Positions 1 through 5,177 are shown, numbered from the stretch's first letter. The stretch: DNA of 6,671 nucleotides from Lentisphaeria bacterium UBA1784 (GCA_002315455.1 DCGG01000137.1:196-6866); one strand, 5' to 3'. The notes: generated by a model not told the origin, from the sequence alone. Translations and numbers: made by a program.

Positions 1-223
1 GGCCGCCCCGGTCCTCGAAGGTGTACATCTCCTTCTGGACGACTTCCGTCTCGCCGCCCAGCCCCTTCTGGAACAATTCCGTGTACTCGAAGATGGGGGT
101 GCGGAGTTCTCCGTAGCCGTAGCGGCCGAAAACGGAGGCTGCGGTATTTTCCAAGGTCCGCCAGCGGCGGGCCTCCTCGTCAAAGATATCTGCCGTACCG
201 GGCGGCGGTGCGAAAGAAGCCAT
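1..223 (-). CDS. hisS: Histidyl-tRNA synthetase, N-terminal part (runs off the left edge)
   Basis: About 74 N-terminal residues are visible. They read as the start of a class II histidyl-tRNA synthetase, which attaches histidine to tRNA-His in the cytosol using ATP. Recognisable blocks are GTADIFDEEARRW (residues 9-21), RYGYGELRTPIFE (about 35-47, class II motif 1 region) and VVQKEMYTFEDRGG just before the edge; all are typical of HisS. The family is usually a little over 400 residues, so roughly four fifths lies outside the window. The ATG start has a good ribosome site, GAGGGAG, 6 bases upstream. That site directly abuts the T-tract of a terminator hairpin, so little room remains for a separate promoter and expression probably depends on read-through from the HU gene. 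The family call rests on remembered motifs, not on a search. Confidence 0.9.
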   Translation of the reverse strand, partial: MASFAPPPGTADIFDEEARRWRTLENTAASVFGRYGYGELRTPIFEYTELFQKGLGGETEVVQKEMYTFEDRGG

Positions 224-236
224 GATGTTCTCCCTC

Positions 237-286
237 AAAAAAACAGTTCACGCCCGACCGGAACACCAAGGTTCGTCAGGCGTGAA
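237..286 (-). terminator. Intrinsic terminator between the HU gene and hisS
   Basis: On the minus strand, arms TTCACGCC and GGCGTGAA (plus-strand 247-254 and 279-286) pair perfectly. Inside them GAC and GAAC pair with GTTC and GTC across a small bulge, giving a long stem. CTG and seven T follow. This is a good rho-independent terminator for the HU gene, and its T-tract ends exactly where the hisS ribosome site begins. Confidence 0.75.
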
Positions 287-315
287 TCCATAATCTGCAA
301 GCTCCCGGACGGGAC

Positions 316-615
316 CTACTTGAACTTCGCAGGGCTGAGTTTCTCGACAGCCTCTTTCAGTTCTTTGCCGGCGCGGAACTTCACCACGGTGCGCTCGGGG
401 ATGGTGACCTCCTGCTTGGGGGTATTGGGGTTGCGGCCCTTGCGGCTCTTGCGGACCTTGATTTCGAAAACGCCGAAATTCCGCAGTTCGATGGAGCGCC
501 CGGCGATCAGTTCCCTGGCGATATTGTCCAGCGTCATCTGAACGATCTCAGCGACGTCGTTCTGCACGAGATTGGTCTCTTTGGCGATCTTGACCACCAG
601 GTCACGTTTGGTCAT
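316..615 (-). CDS. HU/IHF-family nucleoid DNA-binding protein
   Basis: A 99-residue protein of the bacterial histone-like HU/IHF family, which works as a dimer that bends and compacts DNA. The N-terminal helical half (residues 1-44) is followed by the diagnostic beta-arm region: RNFGVFEIKVRKSRKGRNPNT at 45-65, with the DNA-intercalating proline at 63, then VKFRAGKELKEAV at 78-90. Length is normal for the family (about 90-100). The ATG start has GGAG 9 bases upstream. The C-terminal tail SPAKFK is slightly longer than in minimal HU. It has its own candidate promoter (677-707) and a terminator right after the stop (237-286), so it looks like a single-gene unit with hisS possibly reached by read-through. 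Whether it behaves as HU or as an IHF subunit cannot be decided from sequence alone. Confidence 0.93.
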   Translation of the reverse strand: MTKRDLVVKIAKETNLVQNDVAEIVQMTLDNIARELIAGRSIELRNFGVFEIKVRKSRKGRNPNTPKQEVTIPERTVVKFRAGKELKEAVEKLSPAKFK

Positions 616-676
616 TTTCCCTGTCTCCTGAATAGTGTATATAATTGTGTGTTTTCACATCGAATGAACGAATTGT

Positions 677-707
677 ATAATATCGCACAAAAATCAGTTA
701 TAGTCAA
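677..707 (-). promoter_or_regulatory. Candidate sigma70 promoter of the HU gene
   Basis: On the minus strand TTGACT (plus-strand 702-707) serves as -35 and TATTAT (677-682) as -10, with a 19-bp spacer, slightly longer than ideal. GATATT, with a 17-bp spacer, is an alternative -10 from the same -35. The transcript would begin near 670 and carry a leader of about 55 bases to the HU ATG. Confidence 0.45.
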
Positions 708-770
708 GTCTTTCCAAAGATTTTTCTGCAATTTTTCGCCGAATCCGTGGAGATTTCTGCCGCAGAGACG

Positions 771-814
771 AAAAACTGCCGGATCGGGCAGTATTCCGCA
801 GCCGATCCGGCAGT
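771..814 (-). terminator. Strong intrinsic terminator after the fucosidase gene
   Basis: On the minus strand a perfect 13-bp stem, ACTGCCGGATCGG with CCGATCCGGCAGT (plus-strand arms 802-814 and 775-787), encloses a 14-base loop and runs straight into a T-tract. It lies about 40 bases after the stop of the GH29 gene and ends the three-gene minus-strand run. Confidence 0.85.
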
Positions 815-851
815 CTCAAACAGGAAGATATTTTTTCAGTCTGCTCCGGGT

Positions 852-2117
852 TCATTCATACCGGATGTCAGGCTGGATCGGATCGTAACGGGGATGTTCG
901 CACTTCGGAACGGTCATCCCTCCGGTACGGTAGATCGCCGGCCTGCGATCGCAGACGAACTTCAGCACGGGAGCAGTCTCCTGCACCAGACTTTCCGGCA
1001 GTTCCACCGTGACCTTGCCGCCATTCTGCGTAAACTTCAGCGGCAGATCACCCAAAGCGGTCACACTCCGGACTGTCGCCTTAAGTCCGGTGAGGACGTA
1101 GCGGGGGCCGGGAAAGAATTTCATGGTGAGGAAGAGATCGTTCCCCGACACGGTGAAAGTCCCGTGATGATCCCAGTCCCCCCGGTCCTCCGGCTTGCGG
1201 AGAATGGGGTGCAGCGGCATTGGTTCACAGTCGGTGATGGCCTCCCGTCCGCCCTGCCGGAGCCAGCGCCCCACCGCGCGGACGACGTTCACCGATTCCT
1301 CCGGGATGGAGCCATCCCCGCGGGGGCCGACGTTCAACAGAAGATTTCCCCGTCCGGCGCCGCAGGTGAGCAGCATGGAGATCACTTCCTCGGGGGACTT
1401 CCACAAATGGTCTCCTGCATGGTATCCCCAATGCTCATTGAGGGTCACGCAGGCTTCCCACGGACGCCACGGCGCAGGCGCAGTAAGATGCTGTTCCGGC
1501 GTGCCGAAATCCCCGGGCAGGCAGTTCCGCCCGTTGAAGAGCAGACCGGGCTGGATCTGCCGCAGTTCGCGATTCATGCGCTCCGCCTGCCAGCCCTCGC
1601 TGTTGAAGGGCCACCAGCCATCGTACCAGAGGACGTCGATGGGGTTGAAGAGCGTCACCAGTTCCTTCAGCCGGGCAAAAGTGTTTTCGATGAAGGCCTG
1701 ATAGGCCGCCTTGTCCTCCAGCGCCCGGACGGCATCCGGCTGATCATACCAGTTATTGAGGCTGTGATAGAGGCCGATCTTCAGTCCGCAACGGCGGGCC
1801 GCATCCACCACCTCCCGCACCAGGTCCCGGCGGAAATGCTCGGTGATCTTGAAGTCCGAGAGTTTCGTATCGTACATCCGGAATCCTTCATGGTGCATGG
1901 TGGTGAAAACGATGTACCGCATCCCCCCATCCACGGCGAGCCGGCACAAGGCGTCCGCATCGAACTTCTCCGGCTGAAACTCCGGGGCGAACCGGCGCAT
2001 CTCTTCCGGAGATATCTGCTCGCGGTTCATGGTCCACTCGCCTCTGCCGAGCTGGCTGAAGAGCCCGAAGTGGACAAACATCCCGTACTGCAATTCGGAA
2101 AATTCCATGGGAGTCAT
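852..2117 (-). CDS. GH29 family alpha-L-fucosidase, cytosolic
   Basis: A 421-residue glycoside hydrolase of family 29, which removes alpha-L-fucose from glycans by a retaining mechanism. Family landmarks in order are YGMFVHFGLFS (11-21), GEW (26-28), FTTMHHEGF (71-79), GLYHS (115-119), DVLWYDGWW (161-169, with Asp166 in the position of the catalytic nucleophile), WGY (230-232) and GNLLLNVGPRGDG (257-269). A beta-rich C-terminal part follows from about 330. The acid/base residue varies in GH29 and I cannot assign it. There is no signal peptide, so it probably acts inside the cell on imported fucosylated oligosaccharides. The ATG has GAGGAA 7 bases upstream. It lies 52 bp after the adenylyltransferase gene on the same strand and is the last gene before a strong terminator. 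Its link to the two upstream housekeeping-type genes is probably only shared transcription. Confidence 0.9.
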   Translation of the reverse strand: MTPMEFSELQYGMFVHFGLFSQLGRGEWTMNREQISPEEMRRFAPEFQPEKFDADALCRLAVDGGMRYIVFTTMHHEGFRMYDTKLSDFKITEHFRRDLVREVVDAARRCGLKIGLYHSLNNWYDQPDAVRALEDKAAYQAFIENTFARLKELVTLFNPIDVLWYDGWWPFNSEGWQAERMNRELRQIQPGLLFNGRNCLPGDFGTPEQHLTAPAPWRPWEACVTLNEHWGYHAGDHLWKSPEEVISMLLTCGAGRGNLLLNVGPRGDGSIPEESVNVVRAVGRWLRQGGREAITDCEPMPLHPILRKPEDRGDWDHHGTFTVSGNDLFLTMKFFPGPRYVLTGLKATVRSVTALGDLPLKFTQNGGKVTVELPESLVQETAPVLKFVCDRRPAIYRTGGMTVPKCEHPRYDPIQPDIRYE

Positions 2118-2169
2118 AAATACGTTCCTCGACTTTCAGACCGGTGTCCTCGGCATCCCGGGGAGATGC

Positions 2170-2664
2170 CTATTCCGCCTTGATCTTCTGAATGATATTG
2201 GTGGTGGAAAGTCCCGCGATGAAGGGCATGAAAACGATCCGGGTATTATTCTGAAGCAGAGCGTTCCTCTCGCCTGCATCCAGCGTCTCCACGGTATAAT
2301 CCCCCGCCTTCACGTAGACGTCGGGAGCGAGAGCCGCCAACTCCCTGTCGCAACGGGGGCTGTCAAAGATCACCACGCCATCCACCACGGCGAGGGAGGC
2401 CAGCAGAAAAGCGCGGTCATACTCTCCCACAATGGGCCGCGTCGGCCCCTTCAGCGCCCGGACGGAAGCGTCCGAGTTGCAGAGGATCAGCATGGCGTCC
2501 CCCTCACAGCGGGCGCGGTAAAGATAATCCGCGTGCCCCCGGTGCATCAGATCGAAACATCCGTTGGTGATCACGAGCCGGATGTCCTGTTTCCGCAGGG
2601 ATTTCCGCCAAAGGCAGGCTTCTTCCAAAGTGAAAATCTTTTTTTCGGGCGCGACGAGATCCAT
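2170..2664 (-). CDS. rfaE2: RfaE2/HldE-type adenylyltransferase (heptose-1-phosphate)
   Basis: A 164-residue nucleotidyltransferase matching the stand-alone C-terminal domain of HldE. It is predicted to transfer AMP from ATP to D-glycero-beta-D-manno-heptose 1-phosphate, a step toward ADP-heptose for LPS core. Visible motifs are TNGCFDLMHRGH (33-44), holding the nucleotide-binding HxxH of the cytidylyltransferase-like fold (His41, His44), GPTRPI near 73-78, VKAGDYTVE near 118-126, and GLSTTNII (151-158) near the C-terminus. Length suits a single-domain RfaE2. The kinase half (HldE1) is not in the window. The ATG starts 3 bases after the dCMP deaminase stop, with a purine-rich GGAGAGAAGG in the end of that gene, so the two are probably translationally coupled. 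Related enzymes use other phosphosugars or glycerol-3-phosphate, so the substrate is inferred. Confidence 0.85.
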   Translation of the reverse strand: MDLVAPEKKIFTLEEACLWRKSLRKQDIRLVITNGCFDLMHRGHADYLYRARCEGDAMLILCNSDASVRALKGPTRPIVGEYDRAFLLASLAVVDGVVIFDSPRCDRELAALAPDVYVKAGDYTVETLDAGERNALLQNNTRIVFMPFIAGLSTTNIIQKIKAE

Positions 2665-2667
2665 GAC

Positions 2668-3147
2668 TTACGCCTTCTCTCCATTTTCTTCCACGCAGCG
2701 GACCCGCACGCCGGCTTCCTGCAGAAGGCGCATGGAGGTATCGTCAATGGAGTAGTGCTGATGATAGACCACCTCCACGATCCCGGCGTTGATGATCATC
2801 TTGGCGCAGAGAAGGCAGGGACTGTAGGTGGTGTAAAGCGTTGCGCCCTTCACCATGATCCCGTGGTAAGCGGCCTGCACAATGGAGTTCTCCTCGGCGT
2901 GACAGCAGAGGCACTCGCGGAGGTTCTGTCCGGAGGGGGCATCGGAGTTGCAGCGGGGACATCCGCCGTCATCACAGTTCTTCACGCCCCGGGGGGTACC
3001 GTTGTATCCGGTGGAAATGATCCGATTGTCCCGGACCAGGACCGCCGCGACGTGACGCCGGCGGCAGTTGCTCCGGGTGGCGACCACGTGGGCGATGTCC
3101 ATGAAGTACTGATCCCAACTGGGACGCGGGATCTTCTCTGCGCTCAT
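2668..3147 (-). CDS. Deoxycytidylate (dCMP) deaminase, zinc-dependent
   Basis: A 159-residue member of the CMP/dCMP deaminase zinc-binding family (ComEB-like), predicted to convert dCMP to dUMP and feed dTMP synthesis. Catalytic motifs, numbered from my start, are HAEEN (83-87; His83 zinc ligand, Glu85 proton shuttle) and SPCLLCAK (109-116; Cys111 and Cys114 zinc ligands). The N-terminal WDQYFMDIAHVVATRSNC region is typical. Extra cysteines at 58, 63, 66, 79, 81 and 82 are compatible with a second structural zinc site as in some phage and bacterial dCMP deaminases. I chose the ATG at 3147 because AAGGAG lies 8 bases upstream; an in-frame TTG at 3204 would add 19 charged residues and overlap the rpsT terminator. 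It is the first gene of the run that continues with the adenylyltransferase and fucosidase. Confidence 0.9.
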   Translation of the reverse strand: MSAEKIPRPSWDQYFMDIAHVVATRSNCRRRHVAAVLVRDNRIISTGYNGTPRGVKNCDDGGCPRCNSDAPSGQNLRECLCCHAEENSIVQAAYHGIMVKGATLYTTYSPCLLCAKMIINAGIVEVVYHQHYSIDDTSMRLLQEAGVRVRCVEENGEKA

Positions 3148-3202
3148 CTCAACGGCTCCTTCCCTCTTTTTCTCCCCTGCTTCTTTCGGGGAGCCCCGGT
3201 TC

Positions 3203-3241
3203 AAAATGAAAATCCCGGAGAAGCGTACGCTCCGCCGGGAT
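3203..3241 (-). terminator. Intrinsic terminator after rpsT
   Basis: On the minus strand ATCCCGG pairs with CCGGGAT (plus-strand arms 3235-3241 and 3212-3218). The inner GCGTACGC-containing segment can extend the stem, and TTTTCATTTT follows. It lies about 40 bases past the rpsT stop and only 55 bases before the dCMP deaminase ATG. Confidence 0.7.
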
Positions 3242-3281
3242 CAAAAACCAACAAACGTTTTCTACTGAATCCCAACGGGCC

Positions 3282-3548
3282 TTACTTGGAGATCCCGTTG
3301 ATCAACTTGTCCGCCTGGGACTTCTTGTTGGCAGCGCGGTTGGCATGGATGGTGCCGACCTTGGCGGCCTTGTCCAGCAAACTGGCGAAATTCTTGGCCA
3401 GCGCAACGGCGTTGTCCTTCTCGCCGGCGGCGGCCGCGGCGCGGAGTTTCTTCTCGACGGTCTTCAGCTCGCTGATGCGGGCACGGTTGCGCAGATTGGC
3501 CGCAACGGAGTTGCGCTGACGCTTGAGAGCAGATTTGCAATGAGCCAT
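3282..3548 (-). CDS. rpsT: 30S ribosomal protein S20
   Basis: An 88-residue, very basic, alanine-rich helical protein matching S20, which binds 16S rRNA in the 30S subunit body. The N-terminal MAHCKSALKRQR block with RNRARIS soon after, the central KNFASLLDKAAKVGTIHANRAANKKS-type region (about 53-77) and the short C-terminus are characteristic, and the length is standard. The ATG start has a purine-rich AAGGA-type site about 5 bases upstream. It is flanked by its own promoter (3608-3635) and terminator (3203-3241), so it is a single-gene unit with possible read-through into the dCMP deaminase run. S20 represses its own translation in Escherichia coli; nothing in the roughly 50-base leader here proves the same. 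Confidence 0.95.
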   Translation of the reverse strand: MAHCKSALKRQRNSVAANLRNRARISELKTVEKKLRAAAAAGEKDNAVALAKNFASLLDKAAKVGTIHANRAANKKSQADKLINGISK

Positions 3549-3607
3549 GATCTTCCTTGTCCTTATTGTATGATATGAAAGATTTTACATGATCGTTCAA
3601 TTTTCAT

Positions 3608-3635
3608 AACATACTGCCGAAAAAAATTTTTTCAA
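3608..3635 (-). promoter_or_regulatory. Candidate rpsT promoter
   Basis: On the minus strand TTGAAA (plus-strand 3630-3635) and TATGTT (3608-3613) are separated by 16 bp. The spacer and -35 border contain an A7T6 tract (3620-3632), a sequence expected to bend DNA. A start near 3601 gives a leader of about 50 bases to rpsT. The -10 match is only moderate. Confidence 0.4.
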
Positions 3636-3655
3636 GTCAGTTCTTCAAAATCGGG

Positions 3656-3684
3656 TTGACTTTTTCATGAAAAAGCGCTATTTT
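3656..3684 (+). promoter_or_regulatory. Sigma70 promoter of the exonuclease gene
   Basis: TTGACT at 3656-3661 and TATTTT at 3679-3684 are separated by exactly 17 bp. The predicted start near 3691 gives a leader of about 58 bases before the TTG start codon. It is divergent from the rpsT promoter, with about 20 bp between the two -35 boxes. Confidence 0.65.
3660..3675. promoter_or_regulatory. 16-bp perfect palindrome in the promoter spacer (possible operator)
   Basis: CTTTTTCATGAAAAAG is identical to its own reverse complement. It covers the last two bases of the -35 box and most of the spacer of the exonuclease promoter, a position where a bound dimeric repressor would block polymerase. No regulator gene is adjacent, so the operator role is inference from position and symmetry; the AT-rich sequence makes chance symmetry somewhat more likely. 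Confidence 0.35.
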
Positions 3685-3748
3685 TTCGTTATCACCATCG
3701 GATTCCCGTTCCCGGGGTCCATTTTGCATTGACAAAGGAGAGCCGAAA

Positions 3749-4297
3749 TTGGATTGGCAGGAACTGGGCCCCTTCACCGTATTCGACGTAGAGACCACCG
3801 GCATGAGTCCGGTCTATGACCGCATCGTGGAACTGGCGGCCGTCCGCATCAACCGGGACGGGAGCCGGGATCATTTTCATTCGCTGGTCAATCCCGAACG
3901 CAAAATTCCCCGGGGCGTCATCCACGTCCACCACATCACCGACGACATGGTGTGCAAAGCGCCCTGCTTCGGATGCATCGCCAGGGAGTTTCTGACCTTT
4001 GCGGAAGGCTCCACGCTCGTAGCGCACAACGCCCGGTTCGACCTTGGATTTTTGCAGGAGAGCCTCGCCCGGTGCGGCATGCCTCTCTGGGAAGGCAAGA
4101 CCATGGATTCCCTGCGTCTCGTCCGCACCACCCATCCCGGCCTTCCATCCTACAAGTTGCAGGACCTGCGGGTACGATTCCATTTGGACGAAGCGGAAGG
4201 CATGACCGCTCACCGCGCCGGAAGCGACGTGGAATGGACCGCCCAACTCCTCGGGATCGCCCTCTCCTGCGCCATGAAAAAGTGCGCAGAGAAGTAA
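3749..4297 (+). CDS. DnaQ-like DEDDh 3'-5' exonuclease
   Basis: A 182-residue exonuclease of the DEDDh (RNase T/DnaQ) family, which hydrolyses single-stranded nucleic acid from the 3' end using two metal ions. The full active site is present: Asp13 and Glu15 in FDVETTG (Exo I), Asp98 in HNARFD (Exo II), and His155 and Asp160 in HRAGSD (Exo III). The HVHHITDDM segment (59-67) is common in the epsilon/PolC proofreading branch. It starts at TTG, with AAAGGAG 8 bases upstream; the first in-frame ATG (residue 19) falls after the Exo I motif, so a later start would destroy the enzyme. It is shorter than E. coli epsilon (243) and lacks a clear C-terminal polymerase-binding extension. It could be the proofreading subunit or an accessory exonuclease. 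It is the only plus-strand gene here and is monocistronic. Confidence 0.88.
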   Translation: MDWQELGPFTVFDVETTGMSPVYDRIVELAAVRINRDGSRDHFHSLVNPERKIPRGVIHVHHITDDMVCKAPCFGCIAREFLTFAEGSTLVAHNARFDLGFLQESLARCGMPLWEGKTMDSLRLVRTTHPGLPSYKLQDLRVRFHLDEAEGMTAHRAGSDVEWTAQLLGIALSCAMKKCAEK

Positions 4298-4326
4298 CTT
4301 CCTCCCTCCCGCTGATCAGCCGGCAG

Positions 4327-4353
4327 AGTCGGACCAACCGGACGGGACAGACG
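4327..4353. repeat. Degenerate 9-bp tandem tract, copy A
   Basis: Three consecutive 9-mers, AGTCGGACC, AACCGGACG and GGACAGACG, follow the exonuclease gene. The octamer CGGCAGAG occurs just before the tract (4321-4328) and again after it (4362-4369). A related tract with a similar CGGCA(A)GAG leader occurs at 4832-4858. The 4298-4439 gap holds no gene I can support. Confidence 0.5.
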
Positions 4354-4439
4354 AATCAACTCGGCAGAGACAAAACGTGCCTTGCTCTCTGAAAATGGGA
4401 AAATCGGAAGCGGAGGAAGAGTGTGACCGGATACAAAAA

Positions 4440-4515
4440 TGGCATCTCCATCCGGATTCGAACCGGAGTTGACGGGATGAGAACCCGTTGTCCTAGGCCT
4501 CTAGACGATGGAGAC
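4440..4515 (-). tRNA. tRNA-Glu (anticodon CUC)
   Basis: A 76-nt cloverleaf. The acceptor GTCTCCA pairs with TGGAGAT, giving an unusual G1-U72 wobble, followed by discriminator G and encoded CCA. The D-arm region CGTCTAGAGGCC is typical of bacterial tRNA-Glu. The anticodon stem is ACGGG/CCCGT with loop TTCTCAT (anticodon CTC), and the T-arm is TCCGG/CCGGA around TTCGAAT. It has its own promoter (4529-4557), and five T follow the CCA directly on the minus strand. It converges with the exonuclease gene. Confidence 0.96.
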
Positions 4516-4528
4516 GCGACATGTTCAG

Positions 4529-4557
4529 AATATATCCCCGATCCCGCCGATTGTCAA
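4529..4557 (-). promoter_or_regulatory. Promoter of tRNA-Glu
   Basis: A near-consensus promoter on the minus strand: TTGACA (plus-strand 4552-4557), a 17-bp spacer, TATATT (4529-4534). The start would fall a few bases before the mature tRNA 5' end at 4515. A small inverted repeat, GCCGA/TCGGC at 4558-4570, touches the upstream edge of the -35 box. Confidence 0.85.
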
Positions 4558-4629
4558 GCCGAAATTCGGCATTTTAAGAGAAATTCTGCGACATTCTTAT
4601 GGAAACCTATGAAAATTCAAACGGATGGA

Positions 4630-4666
4630 CTACAAAATATTGTTATGGGAATCGAAGCGAGCCAAG
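4630..4666. repeat. Dispersed copy of the 37-bp intergenic repeat
   Basis: Aligned without gaps to the third tandem unit at 6619-6655, this segment matches at 29 of 37 positions, including an uninterrupted GTTATGGGAAT core. It is the only clear full-length copy away from the right-edge array. It starts a 230-bp stretch of hairpins with no supported gene. Confidence 0.65.
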
Positions 4667-4678
4667 GGGGAGTCTGAC

Positions 4679-4705
4679 GGGGGCTGCGCGTTCAGCGCGG
4701 CCCCC
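4679..4705. repeat. GC-rich 11-bp stem inverted repeat
   Basis: GGGGGCTGCGC pairs with GCGCGGCCCCC (10 Watson-Crick pairs and one G-T) across the 5-base loop GTTCA. No T-tract follows on either strand, so it is not a standard intrinsic terminator. It lies 12 bases after the dispersed 37-bp repeat. Confidence 0.6.
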
Positions 4706-4831
4706 TCAAGTACGAAAAGTTGGGTCTCTGCTAAAAATCTGCAAAACGCCCTGATCGCGCACACGCCTGCGAGGCGGTGCCGCCAAGCGTGGCCGGTGGC
4801 ATTAAGTGCCAGAAGAGAGAAACGGCAAGAG

Positions 4832-4858
4832 CGTCTGACCAGTCGGACAGGTCAGACG
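4832..4858. repeat. 9-bp tandem tract, copy B, forming a perfect hairpin
   Basis: Three 9-mers, CGTCTGACC, AGTCGGACA and GGTCAGACG. The first and third are perfect reverse complements, so the middle one forms the loop of a 9-bp stem. The leader CGGCAAGAG and the 9-mer pattern relate it to copy A at 4327-4353. No T-tract follows on either strand. Confidence 0.55.
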
Positions 4859-4895
4859 GGATAAGAAGGGATTCGACGGGCCGCAAAGCCGACAA

Positions 4896-4921
4896 GCGCC
4901 ATCCGTCGCAGACGGTGGCGC
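4896..4921. repeat. Hairpin-forming inverted repeat
   Basis: GCGCCA and CCGTC, separated by one bulged T, pair with GACGG and TGGCGC across the 3-base loop GCA, an 11-bp stem. There is no adjacent T-tract in the direction of either strand. It ends 3 bases before the next, larger inverted repeat. Confidence 0.55.
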
Positions 4922-4924
4922 AAC

Positions 4925-5046
4925 CGTAAAAAAATCCCGACCAACGCGACATTCATGGCGCGGAAAAAAAGCAAAAAAGAAGCCGCGGCGATGGCAAAAG
5001 CTATTTTGCTGATCGCAACGGCGATTTTTTGCGGGATTTTTTTACG
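4925..5046. terminator. 122-bp nested inverted repeat; likely bidirectional terminator
   Basis: The outer arms CGTAAAAAAATCCCG (4925-4939) and CGGGATTTTTTTACG (5032-5046) are perfect 15-bp reverse complements. Nested inside are GCAAAAAA/TTTTTTGC (4971-4978, 5025-5032), GCCG/CGGC (4982-4985, 5019-5022), GCGAT/ATCGC (4988-4992, 5012-5016) and GCAAAA/TTTTGC (4994-4999, 5004-5009) around a 4-base loop. The core hairpin is followed by a run of T on both strands, so it could end transcripts from tRNA-Gly on the minus strand as well as plus-strand transcripts. The outer 15-bp arms exceed what a simple terminator needs. I see no clear target-site duplication that would mark a mobile element. Confidence 0.6.
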
Positions 5047-5056
5047 CTACAAAAAA

Positions 5057-5132
5057 TGGAGCGAGTGACCGGAATCGAACCGGCGACAATCACGTTGGCA
5101 ACGTGATGCTCTACCAACTGAGCTACACTCGC
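5057..5132 (-). tRNA. tRNA-Gly (anticodon GCC)
   Basis: A 76-nt cloverleaf with acceptor GCGAGTG/CACTCGC, discriminator U and encoded CCA. The D-arm is AGCTCAGTTGGTAGAGC. The anticodon stem TCACG/CGTGA holds loop TTGCCAA (anticodon GCC), and the T-arm GCCGG/CCGGT surrounds TTCGAAT. It has its own promoter at 5149-5177, and the two-way terminator at 4925-5046 lies just downstream. Confidence 0.97.
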
Positions 5133-5148
5133 TTGAGGCAATACGCAT

Positions 5149-5177
5149 AATATATTCCACGTCCCGGCAAAAGTCAA
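5149..5177 (-). promoter_or_regulatory. Promoter of tRNA-Gly
   Basis: On the minus strand TTGACT (plus-strand 5172-5177), a 17-bp spacer and TATATT (5149-5154), the same -10 as the tRNA-Glu promoter. The start would lie about 10 bases upstream of the mature tRNA 5' end. Confidence 0.82.

Noticed and set aside
230..315. T-box or other riboswitch in front of hisS
   Set aside because: The leader is under 100 bases, and I see no T-box consensus or specifier hairpin; a simple terminator explains the hairpin.
2152..2170. Hairpin GGCATC/GATGCC between the RfaE2 and fucosidase genes as a terminator
   Set aside because: The stem is only 6 bp and no T-tract follows on the minus strand, so it should not end transcription.
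747..2183. A 478-codon plus-strand open frame opposite the fucosidase
   Set aside because: It is the antisense shadow of the well-supported GH29 gene. Its translation is low-complexity in character, rich in R, P, G and H, with no recognisable domain.
3148..3204. Upstream TTG start adding 19 residues to the dCMP deaminase
   Set aside because: The extra residues are charged and atypical, the TTG touches the rpsT terminator, and the internal ATG has a far better ribosome site.
2029..3519. A 496-codon plus-strand open frame opposite three genes
   Set aside because: It spans the antisense of dCMP deaminase, RfaE2 and rpsT and crosses two intergenic gaps and a terminator; all three minus-strand genes have clear families and ribosome sites.
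4731..4952. A 73-codon minus-strand open frame in the tRNA-Glu to tRNA-Gly gap
   Set aside because: It runs through several hairpins and the 9-bp repeat tract, has no ribosome site and resembles no family; an open frame by chance is likely.
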